DNA of 34,835 nucleotides, from assembly GCF_022829385.1 (NCBI RefSeq), contig NZ_JAKSXX010000015.1, positions 1-34,835 on the forward strand, read 5' to 3'. Position numbers and translations under genes: made by a program. The stretch comes from Methylobacterium sp. J-070 (GTDB taxonomy: Bacteria; Pseudomonadota; Alphaproteobacteria; Rhizobiales; Beijerinckiaceae). Positions 7,404 to 16,338 of this stretch are shown in pieces; positions within the stretch are counted from its first letter, which is position 1, and each line of letters starts with the position of its first letter. The notes under the pieces are model-generated. The model worked only from the letters and a program-made list of their open reading frames with translations, was not told the DNA's origin and did not search any database.

Positions 7404-8756
7404 TCAGGCCGTGCCGGCGCGGATCCGATCGGCGACCGCCTCGGCGGCGCGCATCCCCTCCGCGTAGGCGCCGCCGACCGTCCCCCATTGTTCCCGCGAG
7501 AGAGCTTCCCCGGCGAACCAGACGGTATCGGCGACCGGCTCCCGCAGGACGTGCCGCGCCGGCGCATGCCCGGGCGGGACGACCGCCCAGGATCCCAGCG
7601 ACCAGGGGTCGTGGCGCCAGGTGCTTACCGCAGGGATGGTGAGGTCACGCAGCCGCGCCCGCCCGAACAGCGCGCCGAGCACCGCCCGGACGTGGCGGCG
7701 CACGCCGTCCACGCCCGAGCCGGCGGCGTCGATCGCCGCGGCCTCGTGCAGGTCGAGTTCGTAATAGTGGAACGGCGTGCCGTCGATGCGGGTGAGCAGC
7801 CCGGCGGGCACGTGCCGCGCGCCCTGGACCGCCGCGAGCCGGTCGCGCCCCCGGAACGGGCTCGACGGCCAGTGCAGGACCGCGTGCTCGTAGATGCCGG
7901 TGCTGAAGCCGTCGACGGCGGCGCGGACCGCGTTCGGCAGCGGCGGCGTGAAGGCCGGCCCGTCGCGCAGCACCATGATCGGCACGGTCACGATCGCCGC
8001 CCGGGCCCGGTATTCGGTACCGCCCGCGGTCGTGACCCGGACGCGGCCGCCCGACCAGTCGACCCGGGCCACCGGCGCGGAGAGCGCGATCGGCAAGCCG
8101 TCGGCGAGGCGGGCGAGATAGCTGCCGTAACCGTCGGCGAGGAAGAAGTTCTCGCTGTATTCCAGGCTCGGGAAGTCCTGGAGCGAGACCTCCTCCAGCG
8201 GCCGCCCGGAGACGAGGCCGTGGACCTGCGCCACCCGCGCATCCCAGGGGCCGAGGCTTGGCGGCAGCGCGCTGGCCGCCGACCGGTCGGCGCCGGCTTC
8301 GGCACCGCCGCGGGTCATGGCCTGGTCGGCGCGGGCGAAGGCGCGGGCATTCGCCCGGACCTCGTCGGGCCGGCCGGGCCGATGCCGCACCCAGACGTGG
8401 CTGTCCTGCGGAGCGCGGCGCAGCCGCTCTCCGCGGTCCCGTCCGAGCGCCACCAGGGGATTGATCGGCCCGGCATGGAGCCAATGCGCGCCGAGATCGA
8501 GGGCATGGCCGCGCAGGGACACGGTCAACGCACGGCCGCCGACGCGGTCGCGCGCCTCCAGCACCGCCACCGTCACACCCCGCTCCGCCAGGGTCCGGGC
8601 CGCTCCGATGCCGGCGGCGCCCGCGCCGATCACCAGGACCTCCGGCGTCTCGGGCAGCGGCGCCAGGCGCGGCTCGTAGGCGGGCCGGCGCGGCGCATCG
8701 GTCTGCCGGGGACCGGGCGCCTGCGGCCTCGGGATCCTCGTCGTTGCTCCCTTCAC
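7404..8756 (-). CDS. Flavin amine oxidase family protein (NAD(P)/FAD-dependent oxidoreductase)
   Basis: A 450-residue FAD enzyme of the amine oxidase/phytoene desaturase superfamily. The dinucleotide-binding motif is VLVIGAGAAGIGAARTLAERG (about residues 40-60), followed by the Glu-Ala-Arg-Asp-Arg-x-Gly-Gly-Arg signature VLEARDRVGGRA. The C-terminal FAD segment is WFAGEALSREQWGTVGGAYAEG. The substrate could be a polyamine or another amine; it cannot be told from sequence. No signal peptide is seen. The GTG start at 8754-8756 follows GGGAGGGCAC; the open frame continues upstream, but that sequence is charged, low-complexity and antisense to the EI24 gene. The two genes are divergent with 111 bp between starts. 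Confidence 0.87.
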   Translation of the reverse strand: MKGATTRIPRPQAPGPRQTDAPRRPAYEPRLAPLPETPEVLVIGAGAAGIGAARTLAERGVTVAVLEARDRVGGRALTVSLRGHALDLGAHWLHAGPINPLVALGRDRGERLRRAPQDSHVWVRHRPGRPDEVRANARAFARADQAMTRGGAEAGADRSAASALPPSLGPWDARVAQVHGLVSGRPLEEVSLQDFPSLEYSENFFLADGYGSYLARLADGLPIALSAPVARVDWSGGRVRVTTAGGTEYRARAAIVTVPIMVLRDGPAFTPPLPNAVRAAVDGFSTGIYEHAVLHWPSSPFRGRDRLAAVQGARHVPAGLLTRIDGTPFHYYELDLHEAAAIDAAGSGVDGVRRHVRAVLGALFGRARLRDLTIPAVSTWRHDPWSLGSWAVVPPGHAPARHVLREPVADTVWFAGEALSREQWGTVGGAYAEGMRAAEAVADRIRAGTA

Positions 8757-8867
8757 GTGCCCTCCCGTCGCTCCCCTGCCCTGCGGCGACCGCGGCCTTG
8801 CGCCGCCTGCCGCACCGCTCCACAACGCAGCCGCGCCGTCGTCGGCGCGCGCCGGAGCCCTCATGCG

Positions 8868-9584
8868 ATGCTCGTCGAGTCCGCCACGGCGGCGTTGCGC
8901 CAGACCTTCTCGCCGCCGCTGCGGGCGATCCTGTGGAAATCCCTCGGCCTGACGCTCGGACTCCTCGCGCTGGTCTGGCTCGGGCTCACGCGGCTCATCC
9001 AGGCGTTCCAGGCCAGCCACCACATCTCCGCCCAGTACCCGATCCTCGACAGCCTCGCCTACTATCTCGCGGGCTTCGGCCTCGTCGTCGTGCTCGCCTA
9101 TCTCATGCCGGCGGTCTCGATCCTGGTAGCGGGATTCTTCCTCGACGACGCGGCCGCCATCGTGGAGCGGACCGACTTCCCGGACGACCCGCCGGGGCGC
9201 GCCATGCCGCTCTCCACCGCCATGCTGTACGCGGTCCGCTTCGCCGGTGTGACGCTGCTGGTCAATCTCGCGGCGCTCGTGATCTTCTTCGTGCCGGTGA
9301 TCGGGATCGCGGCGTTCTTCGCGGCAAACGCCTACCTGCTGGCCCGTGAGTATTTCGAGATGGCGGCCGCCCGGTTCCGCTCCCTCCCCGAGGCCGCCGA
9401 GATGCGGCGCGTGTTCTCGGGACGGACCCTCGCCGCCGGCTGCCTGCTCGCGGGCCTGATGGTGGTGCCGGTCCTCAATCTGCTGACGCCGCTGTTCGGG
9501 ATCGCCCTGATGGTCCATCTGCACAAGCGCCTCAGCCGGCGCCTGCGTGTCGAGGGGCCGCGCCTGCCCGATCGGGCCGGATAG
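8868..9584 (+). CDS. EI24/CysZ-family integral membrane protein
   Basis: A 238-residue polytopic protein with four to six hydrophobic segments: about 22-45, 65-90, 120-150 and 185-210. The arrangement, with a central NAYLLAREYFEMAA segment and a late GIALMVHLHKRL, is that of the EI24 domain family (Pfam name EI24), which includes the CysZ sulfate transporter. Alphaproteobacterial members are usually annotated only as EI24 or CysZ-like proteins, and sulfate transport here is inference at best; no cysteine-synthesis gene is adjacent. The ATG at 8868 has GGAG about 12 nt upstream; longer versions of this frame run through the antisense of the amine oxidase and are not credible. Confidence 0.8.
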   Translation: MLVESATAALRQTFSPPLRAILWKSLGLTLGLLALVWLGLTRLIQAFQASHHISAQYPILDSLAYYLAGFGLVVVLAYLMPAVSILVAGFFLDDAAAIVERTDFPDDPPGRAMPLSTAMLYAVRFAGVTLLVNLAALVIFFVPVIGIAAFFAANAYLLAREYFEMAAARFRSLPEAAEMRRVFSGRTLAAGCLLAGLMVVPVLNLLTPLFGIALMVHLHKRLSRRLRVEGPRLPDRAG

Positions 9585-9770
9585 AGAGACCTGTCCGGGG
9601 GACCCGGGTCTTGAGCGGCGACATCGCGACCGGAAACGTGCCAGTCACCGTTCGGCACGATACTGGCGACCCGGCTGCCGCGCTGCGGCCAAAGCCCGCG
9701 CTGGCGGCGGTGCCCCCCGGCCGCTACCGTCGCGGCAACCCGGCCTGGCGCTTGGGCGGAGAGCGGATCG

Positions 9771-11045
9771 ATGAAGGCGCACGACGTGGCCCAGGACGTG
9801 CCCCCGCCGCCGGGCAAGATCCCATTCCTGCTTGTCGGCCTTGCCGGCGTCGGGCTGCTGGCCTGGGGCGCGTATGGCCATTGGCGGCGGGACGCCGAGG
9901 CGACCGCCACCCTGGAACAGACCAGAACCCTGATTCCCCTGGTGCGCACGGTGGCGGCGGAACGCGCCGAGGGGCCCCTCGACCTGGTCCTGCCCGGGGA
10001 GATGCAGGCCTTCACCACGGCGGCGATCGCCGCGCGGGCCACCGGCTACATTGCGGAGCGGCGGGTCGACATCGGCTCGCGGGTCCAGGCCGGGGATCTC
10101 CTGCTCCGGATCGCCGCCCCCGATCTCGATCAGCAGCTCGCGCAGGCCGAGGCGCAGGTCGGCCAGCTGAAGGCGCAGCTGCTGCAGGCGCAGGCCCAGG
10201 TCGAGCAGGCCCGCGCCAACGTCAACCTCGCCAACCTCACCAACAACCGCACCACGACGCTCGCCGTGCAGGGCTGGGCCTCCCGGCAGAACGCCGACAC
10301 CGCGCAGGCCAGCGTCCTGTCCCAGGCCGCGACCCTTGCCGCCGCGGAGGGGGGCGTGAAGGTCGCGACCGCCAACATCAAGTCACAGGAAGCCGCGGTC
10401 GAGCGGCTCCGGGCGCTCACGGCCTTCGAGCGGGTCGTGGCGCCGTTCGACGGCGTCGTGACGGTCCGCAACGTCGATGTCGGCGATCTTGTCCGGGCCG
10501 ACAACGGCGGCACGTCGCTCCTGACCCTCGACCAGGACACCAGCCTGCGGATCACCGTCAACGTGCCGCAGAACGACGCCGTCGGGGTCAAGCCGGGGGT
10601 GAAGGCCGTGATCACGGTTCCGCAGCTCCCCGGCCGCAGCTTCGACGGGTTCGTCGAGCGCAGCTCGGTGGCCCTGAACGCCGCGTCGCGCACCCTGACC
10701 ACGCAGGTCGACGTGCCGAACCCCGACCGTGCGCTGAGGGCCGGGCTCTACGCCTACGTGACCCTGAAGATCCCCAGGACGGAGCCGGCGATCGCGATCC
10801 CGGCCGAGGCGACGGTGTTCAACAGCAACGGCCTGCAGGTCGCGGAGGTCGGCGACGACGACCGGGTGACGTGGCGCACCGTGCGCGTCCGGCGCGACCT
10901 GGGGCGCACCCTGGAGCTGGAATCCGGCCTGACGGCGGCGAGCCGCGTCATCTACAGTCCGCCCCCGGAGCTGCGCGACGGCCAGGTCATCGAGCGCGTC
11001 AAGCCGCAATCCCCGCCCGCGCCGATGCAGTCGGCCGAGCGCTGA
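9771..11045 (+). CDS. RND efflux periplasmic adaptor (HlyD/MFP family), orphan
   Basis: A 424-residue membrane-fusion protein that would link an inner-membrane RND pump to an outer-membrane channel. The N-terminal segment at about 19-38 is a membrane anchor. The biotinyl/lipoyl-like half motif RRVDIGSRVQAGDLLLRI (about 101-118) is followed by a long Ala/Gln-rich coiled-coil hairpin (about 120-205), then the second half VVAPFDGVVTVRNVDVGDLV and a beta-barrel/membrane-proximal region ending with KPQSPPAP. The start ATG at 9771 follows GGAGAG. No RND permease or TolC gene is adjacent; the next gene converges 3 bp away. It may serve a pump encoded elsewhere. Confidence 0.87.
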   Translation: MKAHDVAQDVPPPPGKIPFLLVGLAGVGLLAWGAYGHWRRDAEATATLEQTRTLIPLVRTVAAERAEGPLDLVLPGEMQAFTTAAIAARATGYIAERRVDIGSRVQAGDLLLRIAAPDLDQQLAQAEAQVGQLKAQLLQAQAQVEQARANVNLANLTNNRTTTLAVQGWASRQNADTAQASVLSQAATLAAAEGGVKVATANIKSQEAAVERLRALTAFERVVAPFDGVVTVRNVDVGDLVRADNGGTSLLTLDQDTSLRITVNVPQNDAVGVKPGVKAVITVPQLPGRSFDGFVERSSVALNAASRTLTTQVDVPNPDRALRAGLYAYVTLKIPRTEPAIAIPAEATVFNSNGLQVAEVGDDDRVTWRTVRVRRDLGRTLELESGLTAASRVIYSPPPELRDGQVIERVKPQSPPAPMQSAER

Positions 11046-11048
11046 GCC

Positions 11049-11426
11049 TCAGTTCACCCGGACCACGAGCTTCATCTTCGGATGGATGCCGCAGAGGACC
11101 TGGAAGGTCCCGCGCTCGTTGAAGGTGATCGGTGTGCGGCTGCCAGGCTCCTGGTCGCCAGAATCGAAGTTGAAGCTCGGGGACTCGACGAAGGCGTGAT
11201 GCAGGAGGTCGCTGTCGTCGTTGACGATCGTGATCGTCTCGCCGCGGCCTATGGTGAGACTGTCCGGGTGGAACATCCGCCCCTTCTGCGACACTGCGAT
11301 GCCGGACGCGTTCAACTTATCAGCGATGAACAGGCCGCACCCTGCGCCGATCGATAGCGCCAGGGCGGCCGTCAGGATTGTGCGCCCGTACGACAAAACC
11401 AAGACCCTCGAGCTTAAGAGCGGCAC
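11049..11426 (-). CDS. Small membrane-anchored or secreted cupredoxin
   Basis: A 125-residue blue-copper-type protein. Residues about 10-36 are hydrophobic with a Cys near the end (IGAGCG), so it may be a signal peptide, an anchor or a lipoprotein-like segment. The mature domain has the type 1 copper ligand pattern: His76 or His77 (LLHHAFVES), Cys112, His115 and Met118 in LCGIHPKM, the Cys-x2-His-x2-Met spacing of amicyanin and pseudoazurin. It could carry electrons in the periplasm, but no dehydrogenase is next to it. Start is GTG at 11424-11426 after GGGAG; no in-frame ATG is available. It converges on the RND adaptor with 3 bp between the stops. Confidence 0.85.
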   Translation of the reverse strand: MPLLSSRVLVLSYGRTILTAALALSIGAGCGLFIADKLNASGIAVSQKGRMFHPDSLTIGRGETITIVNDDSDLLHHAFVESPSFNFDSGDQEPGSRTPITFNERGTFQVLCGIHPKMKLVVRVN

Positions 11427-11679
11427 TCCATTCTCCCTGCCCGAAGATTAACGAACCTCTTCGTTCACCGAAGAAACATTTTCGCGATACACAAATTATC
11501 GCACATCGCATCGAAGGACCGATTTTCGAACGGTCGATGCGGCCGCCGCGGCTCAGACTTCTCGCTCGGATGGGATAATCAGCTTTTAATATGTGACGAT
11601 TACACCTGACCTGACCTGTGACGTGGCGGCCGGTGCGATGCGAGACCCCGAAACAGCCAGGGACGTAAGGGGGCGGCCC
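11427..11679. other. AT-richer intergenic region between cupredoxin and EAL genes
   Basis: About 250 bp with clearly lower GC than the genes (11440-11600 especially). A GACCG/CGGTC inverted repeat (11517-11521 and 11531-11535) is present but short. This is the likely divergent promoter zone for the cupredoxin gene and the c-di-GMP gene; no specific operator is recognised. Confidence 0.4.
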
Positions 11680-14514
11680 GTGTCGGAACGCCCGGCGCGA
11701 CGCACCTTCGGACTGGCGACCACGATCCGGGGCCGGATCTTCGTGGCGTTCCTCGGCATGAGTCTGCTGTCGGGCGCCCTCGGGCTCTACGCGGTCGCGG
11801 CGATCTCGCACATCGGGACGCTGATCAACCGCACGTACGACGAATCGCTGATGTCCATCAATTACGCCCGGGCGACAGCGGCCGATTTCGCCAAGATGCA
11901 GGCGGCCTACGCGCGGCGGATGAGCCGTCGCGACCCGACGGAGATCGCCAAGCTCGATGCCGAGATCGCGGCCCTCTCGACGACGCTGGCCGAGGACCTG
12001 ACGATCGCCGTCGAGCGCTCGCAATCCGCACGGGCGGTCCGTTCGGCCGGCGCCGTCCAAGCGGCGGTGGCGGCCTGGGAAGAGATGCGCCGGGGGATCG
12101 ATCCGTCGACGGCGCGGCCGGAGCGCTGGGAAGCCCTGGATCAGAGGGCCGCCGTCGTGGACAACCAGATCGACCTGCTGGTGAATCACACGGCGGGCGA
12201 CGGTTTCACCTTCCGGCAGGCGGCGCGGATGCTCGTCGCCTGGGAGATGCGGCTCAACGCGGTGGCGGCGGGAATCGCGATCGGCGCCTGCGCGCTGATC
12301 GCGTGGCTGCTCAACCGTCGCATCAGCGGGCCTCTGGCCGCGGCGTCGGCCGCCGCCGAGCGCATCGCCAGCGGACGCCTGGACGACGGCATCCCGGCCG
12401 GGGGACGCGACGAACTCGGCAGCCTGCTGCGTTCCATGGCGGCCATGCGCGACAACATCCGCGCCATGATGGCGCGCGAGGTCAGCCAGCGCCGTCGCGC
12501 CGAGGCGCTGGTCACCGACGCGGTGCAGACCTCGCGCGAGGCCGTGGTGATCGTTGACTCGGCCGGGCGGATCGCCCTGGCCAACGCACAGGCCCTGCAC
12601 GTCTTCGACGGCCTCGAAGCCGCGATGGAAGCCGGCATCTGCCTGACGATGCCGCCCTCGGGACGTCCCGAATCCGAGCAGATCGCCGATTGCTTCCGGG
12701 CGCTCAGTCAGGACGGCGACAGCCGCCTCGCGGACGGACGTTGGCTGCGGGTGAGCCGCAGCGCCACGCAGCAGGGCGGCTTCATCGCCGTGTGCAGCGA
12801 CATCAGCCTGCTGAAGGAGCAGGAGGATCGCCTGACGCAGACCAATCTCCGGCTCGACGCGGCCCTCGACAACATGTCCCAGGGCCTCTGCCTGTACGAC
12901 GCGCAGAACCGGCTGATGGTTGTCAATCGCCGCTACGGCGAGATCTACGGCCTGTCCCCGGGGACGGTGGTGCCGGGGATGACCACCCTCGAGGTCATGA
13001 ACGCCAGCCTGGTGGCCGGCAACCATGTCGGGCAGGACCTCGAGACGCTGCTGCGTCAGCAGGGCGAGGCCTTCCAGAACGGGGCGTGGCGCACGCATTT
13101 CCAGGAGTTGAGCAACGGTCGCGTCGTGGCGATCGACCGCCGCCAGACCGCGGACGGCGGCTTCGTGGCGACCTACGAAGACGTCACCGAGCGTCGGCGC
13201 GCCGAGGCCCGGATCGCGTTCCTGGCCCACCACGACATGCTCACCGGACTTCCGAACCGCCTGGCGCTGGGCCAGCAGATCGAGGCGGCCGTCGCGCAGG
13301 CCGGTCGCGATCACGGCTTCGCGGTGTTCGCGATCGACCTCGACGATTTCCGACCCGTCAACGAGACGCTGGGGCACGGGGTCGGCGACGAGCTCCTGGC
13401 GGCGGTGGCCAACCGGCTCACCGCCTGCGTCCGCGAGATCGACTGCGTCGCGAGGCTCGGCGCCGACGAATTCATCATCGTCCAGCGCGGCATCGACCGG
13501 CCAGAGGATGCCGCGGTGCTGGCCCGCCGGATCATCGAGGTGGTGAGCGCGCCCTACAGCCTGAGCAGTCACGAGATCAGCGTCGGATTGACCATCGGCA
13601 TCACCCTGGCGCCGAGCGACGGGACGAGCTGCGAGAAACTTTTGAAGAACGCCGAGGTCGCCCTCGACCGCGGTAAGTCCGAGGCGCGGGGCGCCTTCCG
13701 GTTCTTCGAGCCCGAGATGGACGCCCGGCTCCAGGCGCGCCGGATCCTCGAACGCGATCTGCGCGACGCCCTCGCCCGCGAGGCATTCGAGGTCTACTAC
13801 CAGCCGATCTACAGCCTCGACACCGACCGGATCTGCGGCTTCGAGGCCCTGCTGCGCTGGGATCACCCGGTCCGCGGCTTTATCTCGCCGGCCGAGTTCA
13901 TCCCGATCGCCGAGGAGCTCGGCCTGATCGTGCCGCTCGGGGAATGGGTGCTGCGGCGCGCCTGCGAGGAAGCCGCCCGGTGGCCCGACGGGCTCAAGGT
14001 CGCGGTCAACGTCTCGGCGGTTCAGTTCACGTCGGCCAGCCTCGTCACCGCGGTGCGCGAGGCCTTGCGGCGGACCGGCCTGCCCGGCCGGCGGCTGGAA
14101 CTGGAGATCACCGAGTCCGTGCTGGTGGCCAATCCGGGCGCGACCACGGCGATCCTCCACAGCCTCAAGGCGCTGGGCGTGCGCGTCGCGATGGACGATT
14201 TCGGCACCGGCTACTCGTCGCTGAGCTACCTGCGCAGCTTCCCGTTCGACAAGATCAAGATCGATCAGTCCTTCGTGCGGGATCTCTGCATGAAGGACGG
14301 GACGGACTTCATCGTCCGGGCGGTGATCGGGCTCGGCGCAAGCCTGGGCATGACCACCACCGCCGAGGGCGTCGAGACGGAGGCGCAGCTCGCCCAGCTG
14401 CGTGCCGAGGGCTGCGACGAGGTCCAGGGCTACCTGTTCAGCCGCCCGGTCCCGGTCTCCGAGGTCACCGAGGTGATCCACCGCTGGAACGGGACCTGCC
14501 GGGCCATCGCCTGA
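11680..14514 (+). CDS. Membrane HAMP-PAS-GGDEF-EAL protein, probable c-di-GMP phosphodiesterase
   Basis: From a GTG at 11680 with AAGGGGG six bases upstream the protein has 944 residues; ATG 11638 and GTG 11593 are alternative starts adding 14 and 29 residues. Order: transmembrane segment (about 18-42), helical periplasmic sensor, second transmembrane segment (about 190-210), HAMP, two PAS-like regions (about 265-375 and 385-500), GGDEF domain and EAL domain. The cyclase signature is degenerate, GADEF at about 594-598, while the EAL domain looks complete: EAL at 722-724 in FEALLRW, ELEITESV, the MDDFGTGYSS loop, KIDQSFV and AEGVET. So c-di-GMP hydrolysis is the likely activity, with the GGDEF domain perhaps a GTP-binding regulatory module. 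It is transcribed alone and converges on the antiporter. Confidence 0.92.
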   Translation: MSERPARRTFGLATTIRGRIFVAFLGMSLLSGALGLYAVAAISHIGTLINRTYDESLMSINYARATAADFAKMQAAYARRMSRRDPTEIAKLDAEIAALSTTLAEDLTIAVERSQSARAVRSAGAVQAAVAAWEEMRRGIDPSTARPERWEALDQRAAVVDNQIDLLVNHTAGDGFTFRQAARMLVAWEMRLNAVAAGIAIGACALIAWLLNRRISGPLAAASAAAERIASGRLDDGIPAGGRDELGSLLRSMAAMRDNIRAMMAREVSQRRRAEALVTDAVQTSREAVVIVDSAGRIALANAQALHVFDGLEAAMEAGICLTMPPSGRPESEQIADCFRALSQDGDSRLADGRWLRVSRSATQQGGFIAVCSDISLLKEQEDRLTQTNLRLDAALDNMSQGLCLYDAQNRLMVVNRRYGEIYGLSPGTVVPGMTTLEVMNASLVAGNHVGQDLETLLRQQGEAFQNGAWRTHFQELSNGRVVAIDRRQTADGGFVATYEDVTERRRAEARIAFLAHHDMLTGLPNRLALGQQIEAAVAQAGRDHGFAVFAIDLDDFRPVNETLGHGVGDELLAAVANRLTACVREIDCVARLGADEFIIVQRGIDRPEDAAVLARRIIEVVSAPYSLSSHEISVGLTIGITLAPSDGTSCEKLLKNAEVALDRGKSEARGAFRFFEPEMDARLQARRILERDLRDALAREAFEVYYQPIYSLDTDRICGFEALLRWDHPVRGFISPAEFIPIAEELGLIVPLGEWVLRRACEEAARWPDGLKVAVNVSAVQFTSASLVTAVREALRRTGLPGRRLELEITESVLVANPGATTAILHSLKALGVRVAMDDFGTGYSSLSYLRSFPFDKIKIDQSFVRDLCMKDGTDFIVRAVIGLGASLGMTTTAEGVETEAQLAQLRAEGCDEVQGYLFSRPVPVSEVTEVIHRWNGTCRAIA

Positions 14515-14574
14515 GTGGCCCGCCCGGGCTCCCCTGGGTGAAGCGGCCTCGTCCCGAAGCTTGGCCGGTGGCGC

Positions 14575-16110
14575 TCAGGTCTCGGCCTTCGGCGTGGCGC
14601 TGAGTTCGGCCCAGTCGAACTCCTCCTCCAACAGGTAATACGCATCGTCGCCGATCCGTCCGCGCCGCCGCAGGGACAGGACCGCGTCGCGCGCGGCCTC
14701 GATGGCCCGGCGGCGGACGGCGTCGGCCGGCAGGCTCTCCGGCGCCCGACCCTCCTCGTGTTCCTCGGCCTCGGCGAGCGCCGCCTCGAACTCGGCGCGC
14801 AACGCCACGGTCGCCGGTTCGTCCGCCACCTCCGCCAGGCTGTTCAGGGCGGCCTCGTAGGCGGCGGCCCGGGCGCGGCCGGTCTCGCGTCCCACCGGAT
14901 CGTCGTCCTCCAGCTTCAGGTAGGCCAGCAGCGGGCGCAGGGTCAGGCCCTGGACGATCAGGGTGCCGAGCACGGTGAAGAAGGCGGTGAACACCACGAG
15001 ATCCCGGTGGGGGAACGCGGCGGGCAGCGCCAGGGCCGCCGCCACGGTGACGATCCCGCGCATCCCCGCCCAGGACAGGGCGAGACCCGGCCCGAGTCGG
15101 GCCCGGGCCCCCGCCTGCCGCAGGCCGAGCCCGCGCATCCCGGTGGTCGGCAGCACCCACGCGAGCCGGGTCAGCACCACGGTGGCGAAGGTCGCGCCGG
15201 CGAGGACGAGGGCCTGCCACGCGTCGGCGCCGGTCAGCCGGTCGCGGATCGGGTCGATCTGGATGCCGATTAGCACGAAGGCCAGGACGTTCAGCACGAA
15301 CACCGCCGTGTCCCACACCGCGTACGAGATCACCCGGGTCCGGGGTGCGGTGATGCCGGGCGCGCGGCGCGCAACCGTCACCGCGTAGCTGACGATCGTG
15401 AGGACGCCCGACATCTCCAGGCGCTCGGCGGCCAGCCAGATCCCGAAGGCCACGACGAACTGGATCACGATCGCGCTCGCCGGGTCGGTGATCCCCCGCG
15501 CGAGCCGGACGAAGAGCAGGCCGAGGCAGGGGCCGGCCGCCAGGCTTGCCACCACGCCGATCAGGAAGGCCGGCGCAACCTCGGCCGGATGGAAGCTGCC
15601 CGCCATCGCGGCGGCGACGGCGAGGCGATAGATCAGCAGCGAGGCCGCGTCGTTGAGAAGGCTCTCCCCGCGCAGGATGGTGGCGAGGCGGTGCGGCATC
15701 GGTGCGTGTTTGAGCACCGCCAGCGCCGCCACCGCGTCGGGCGGAGCGACAACCGCGCCCAGGACGATGCAGGCTGCCAGCGGCATGTCCGGCACGATGA
15801 GCTTCGCCACGACCGCGACGGCGAGCGTCGTGACCGCCACGGCCCCGACCGCGAGCCCCAGCACGGCGCGCCAGTCCGCTTTCATGTCCCGGACCGAGGC
15901 GTCGAACCCGGCATCGAGCAGGACCGGAGCCAGGAACAGGGCGAGTGCCAGCTCCGGATCGAGGCGCAGGTTCGGTACGCCGGGAACGAAGGCGAGGCCG
16001 ACGCCGCCCAGCGCGAGGAAGGCCGGGTAGGGTGCGCCGAGCCGGCGCGCCAAGCCGGCCAGCAGGACGGCGCCGAACAGGACGCCGACGACCCATTCGA
16101 AGATCAACAT
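14575..16110 (-). CDS. CPA1-family Na+/H+ antiporter
   Basis: An inner-membrane cation/proton antiporter of 511 residues, of the NhaP/NhaA-unrelated CPA1 family. About 12 hydrophobic segments cover residues 1-395. Family hallmarks are GAVVAPPDAVAALAVL (about 117-132) and GESLLNDAASLLIY (about 147-160), whose Asp residues lie in the ion path. The C-terminal 110 residues are charged, rich in Glu/Ala/Arg, and form the usual cytoplasmic regulatory tail. The ATG at 16108-16110 begins directly with the first hydrophobic segment; the ribosome site is weak. It is divergent from the gamma-glutamyltransferase gene, 228 bp between starts. Confidence 0.9.
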   Translation of the reverse strand: MLIFEWVVGVLFGAVLLAGLARRLGAPYPAFLALGGVGLAFVPGVPNLRLDPELALALFLAPVLLDAGFDASVRDMKADWRAVLGLAVGAVAVTTLAVAVVAKLIVPDMPLAACIVLGAVVAPPDAVAALAVLKHAPMPHRLATILRGESLLNDAASLLIYRLAVAAAMAGSFHPAEVAPAFLIGVVASLAAGPCLGLLFVRLARGITDPASAIVIQFVVAFGIWLAAERLEMSGVLTIVSYAVTVARRAPGITAPRTRVISYAVWDTAVFVLNVLAFVLIGIQIDPIRDRLTGADAWQALVLAGATFATVVLTRLAWVLPTTGMRGLGLRQAGARARLGPGLALSWAGMRGIVTVAAALALPAAFPHRDLVVFTAFFTVLGTLIVQGLTLRPLLAYLKLEDDDPVGRETGRARAAAYEAALNSLAEVADEPATVALRAEFEAALAEAEEHEEGRAPESLPADAVRRRAIEAARDAVLSLRRRGRIGDDAYYLLEEEFDWAELSATPKAET

Positions 16111-16338
16111 GGTGCTGAAAGAGGTCGGGCGCTGGGACCGTTCCCGATCCCGCGGTCGCAGGACGGCCCAGAGCCGGCCGGTCGCCGAGGGGTCGAGCCT
16201 CCGTCGCGGGTGGGGGCACCGATGCGTCTGCGTGACGGAATGCCGGCAGCCGATGAGGGCGAAGGCCCGCTGATGCCGGGTCTTTGCAGGATCCGCGCGC
16301 TCGCCTAACCCTGCGGCCACGACACCACAGGATCGCCG

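Noticed and set aside
9611..11122. Long 503-residue plus-strand frame over the RND adaptor
   Set aside because: It is the adaptor gene read in another frame: Arg/Gly/Ala-rich, no domain, while the 9771 frame gives a complete membrane-fusion protein.
11320..14481. 1053-residue minus-strand frame antisense to the EAL gene
   Set aside because: Composition (Asp/Arg/His/Gly/Ala-rich without hydrophobic pattern) is that of an antisense shadow in GC-rich DNA; the plus strand has full domain structure.
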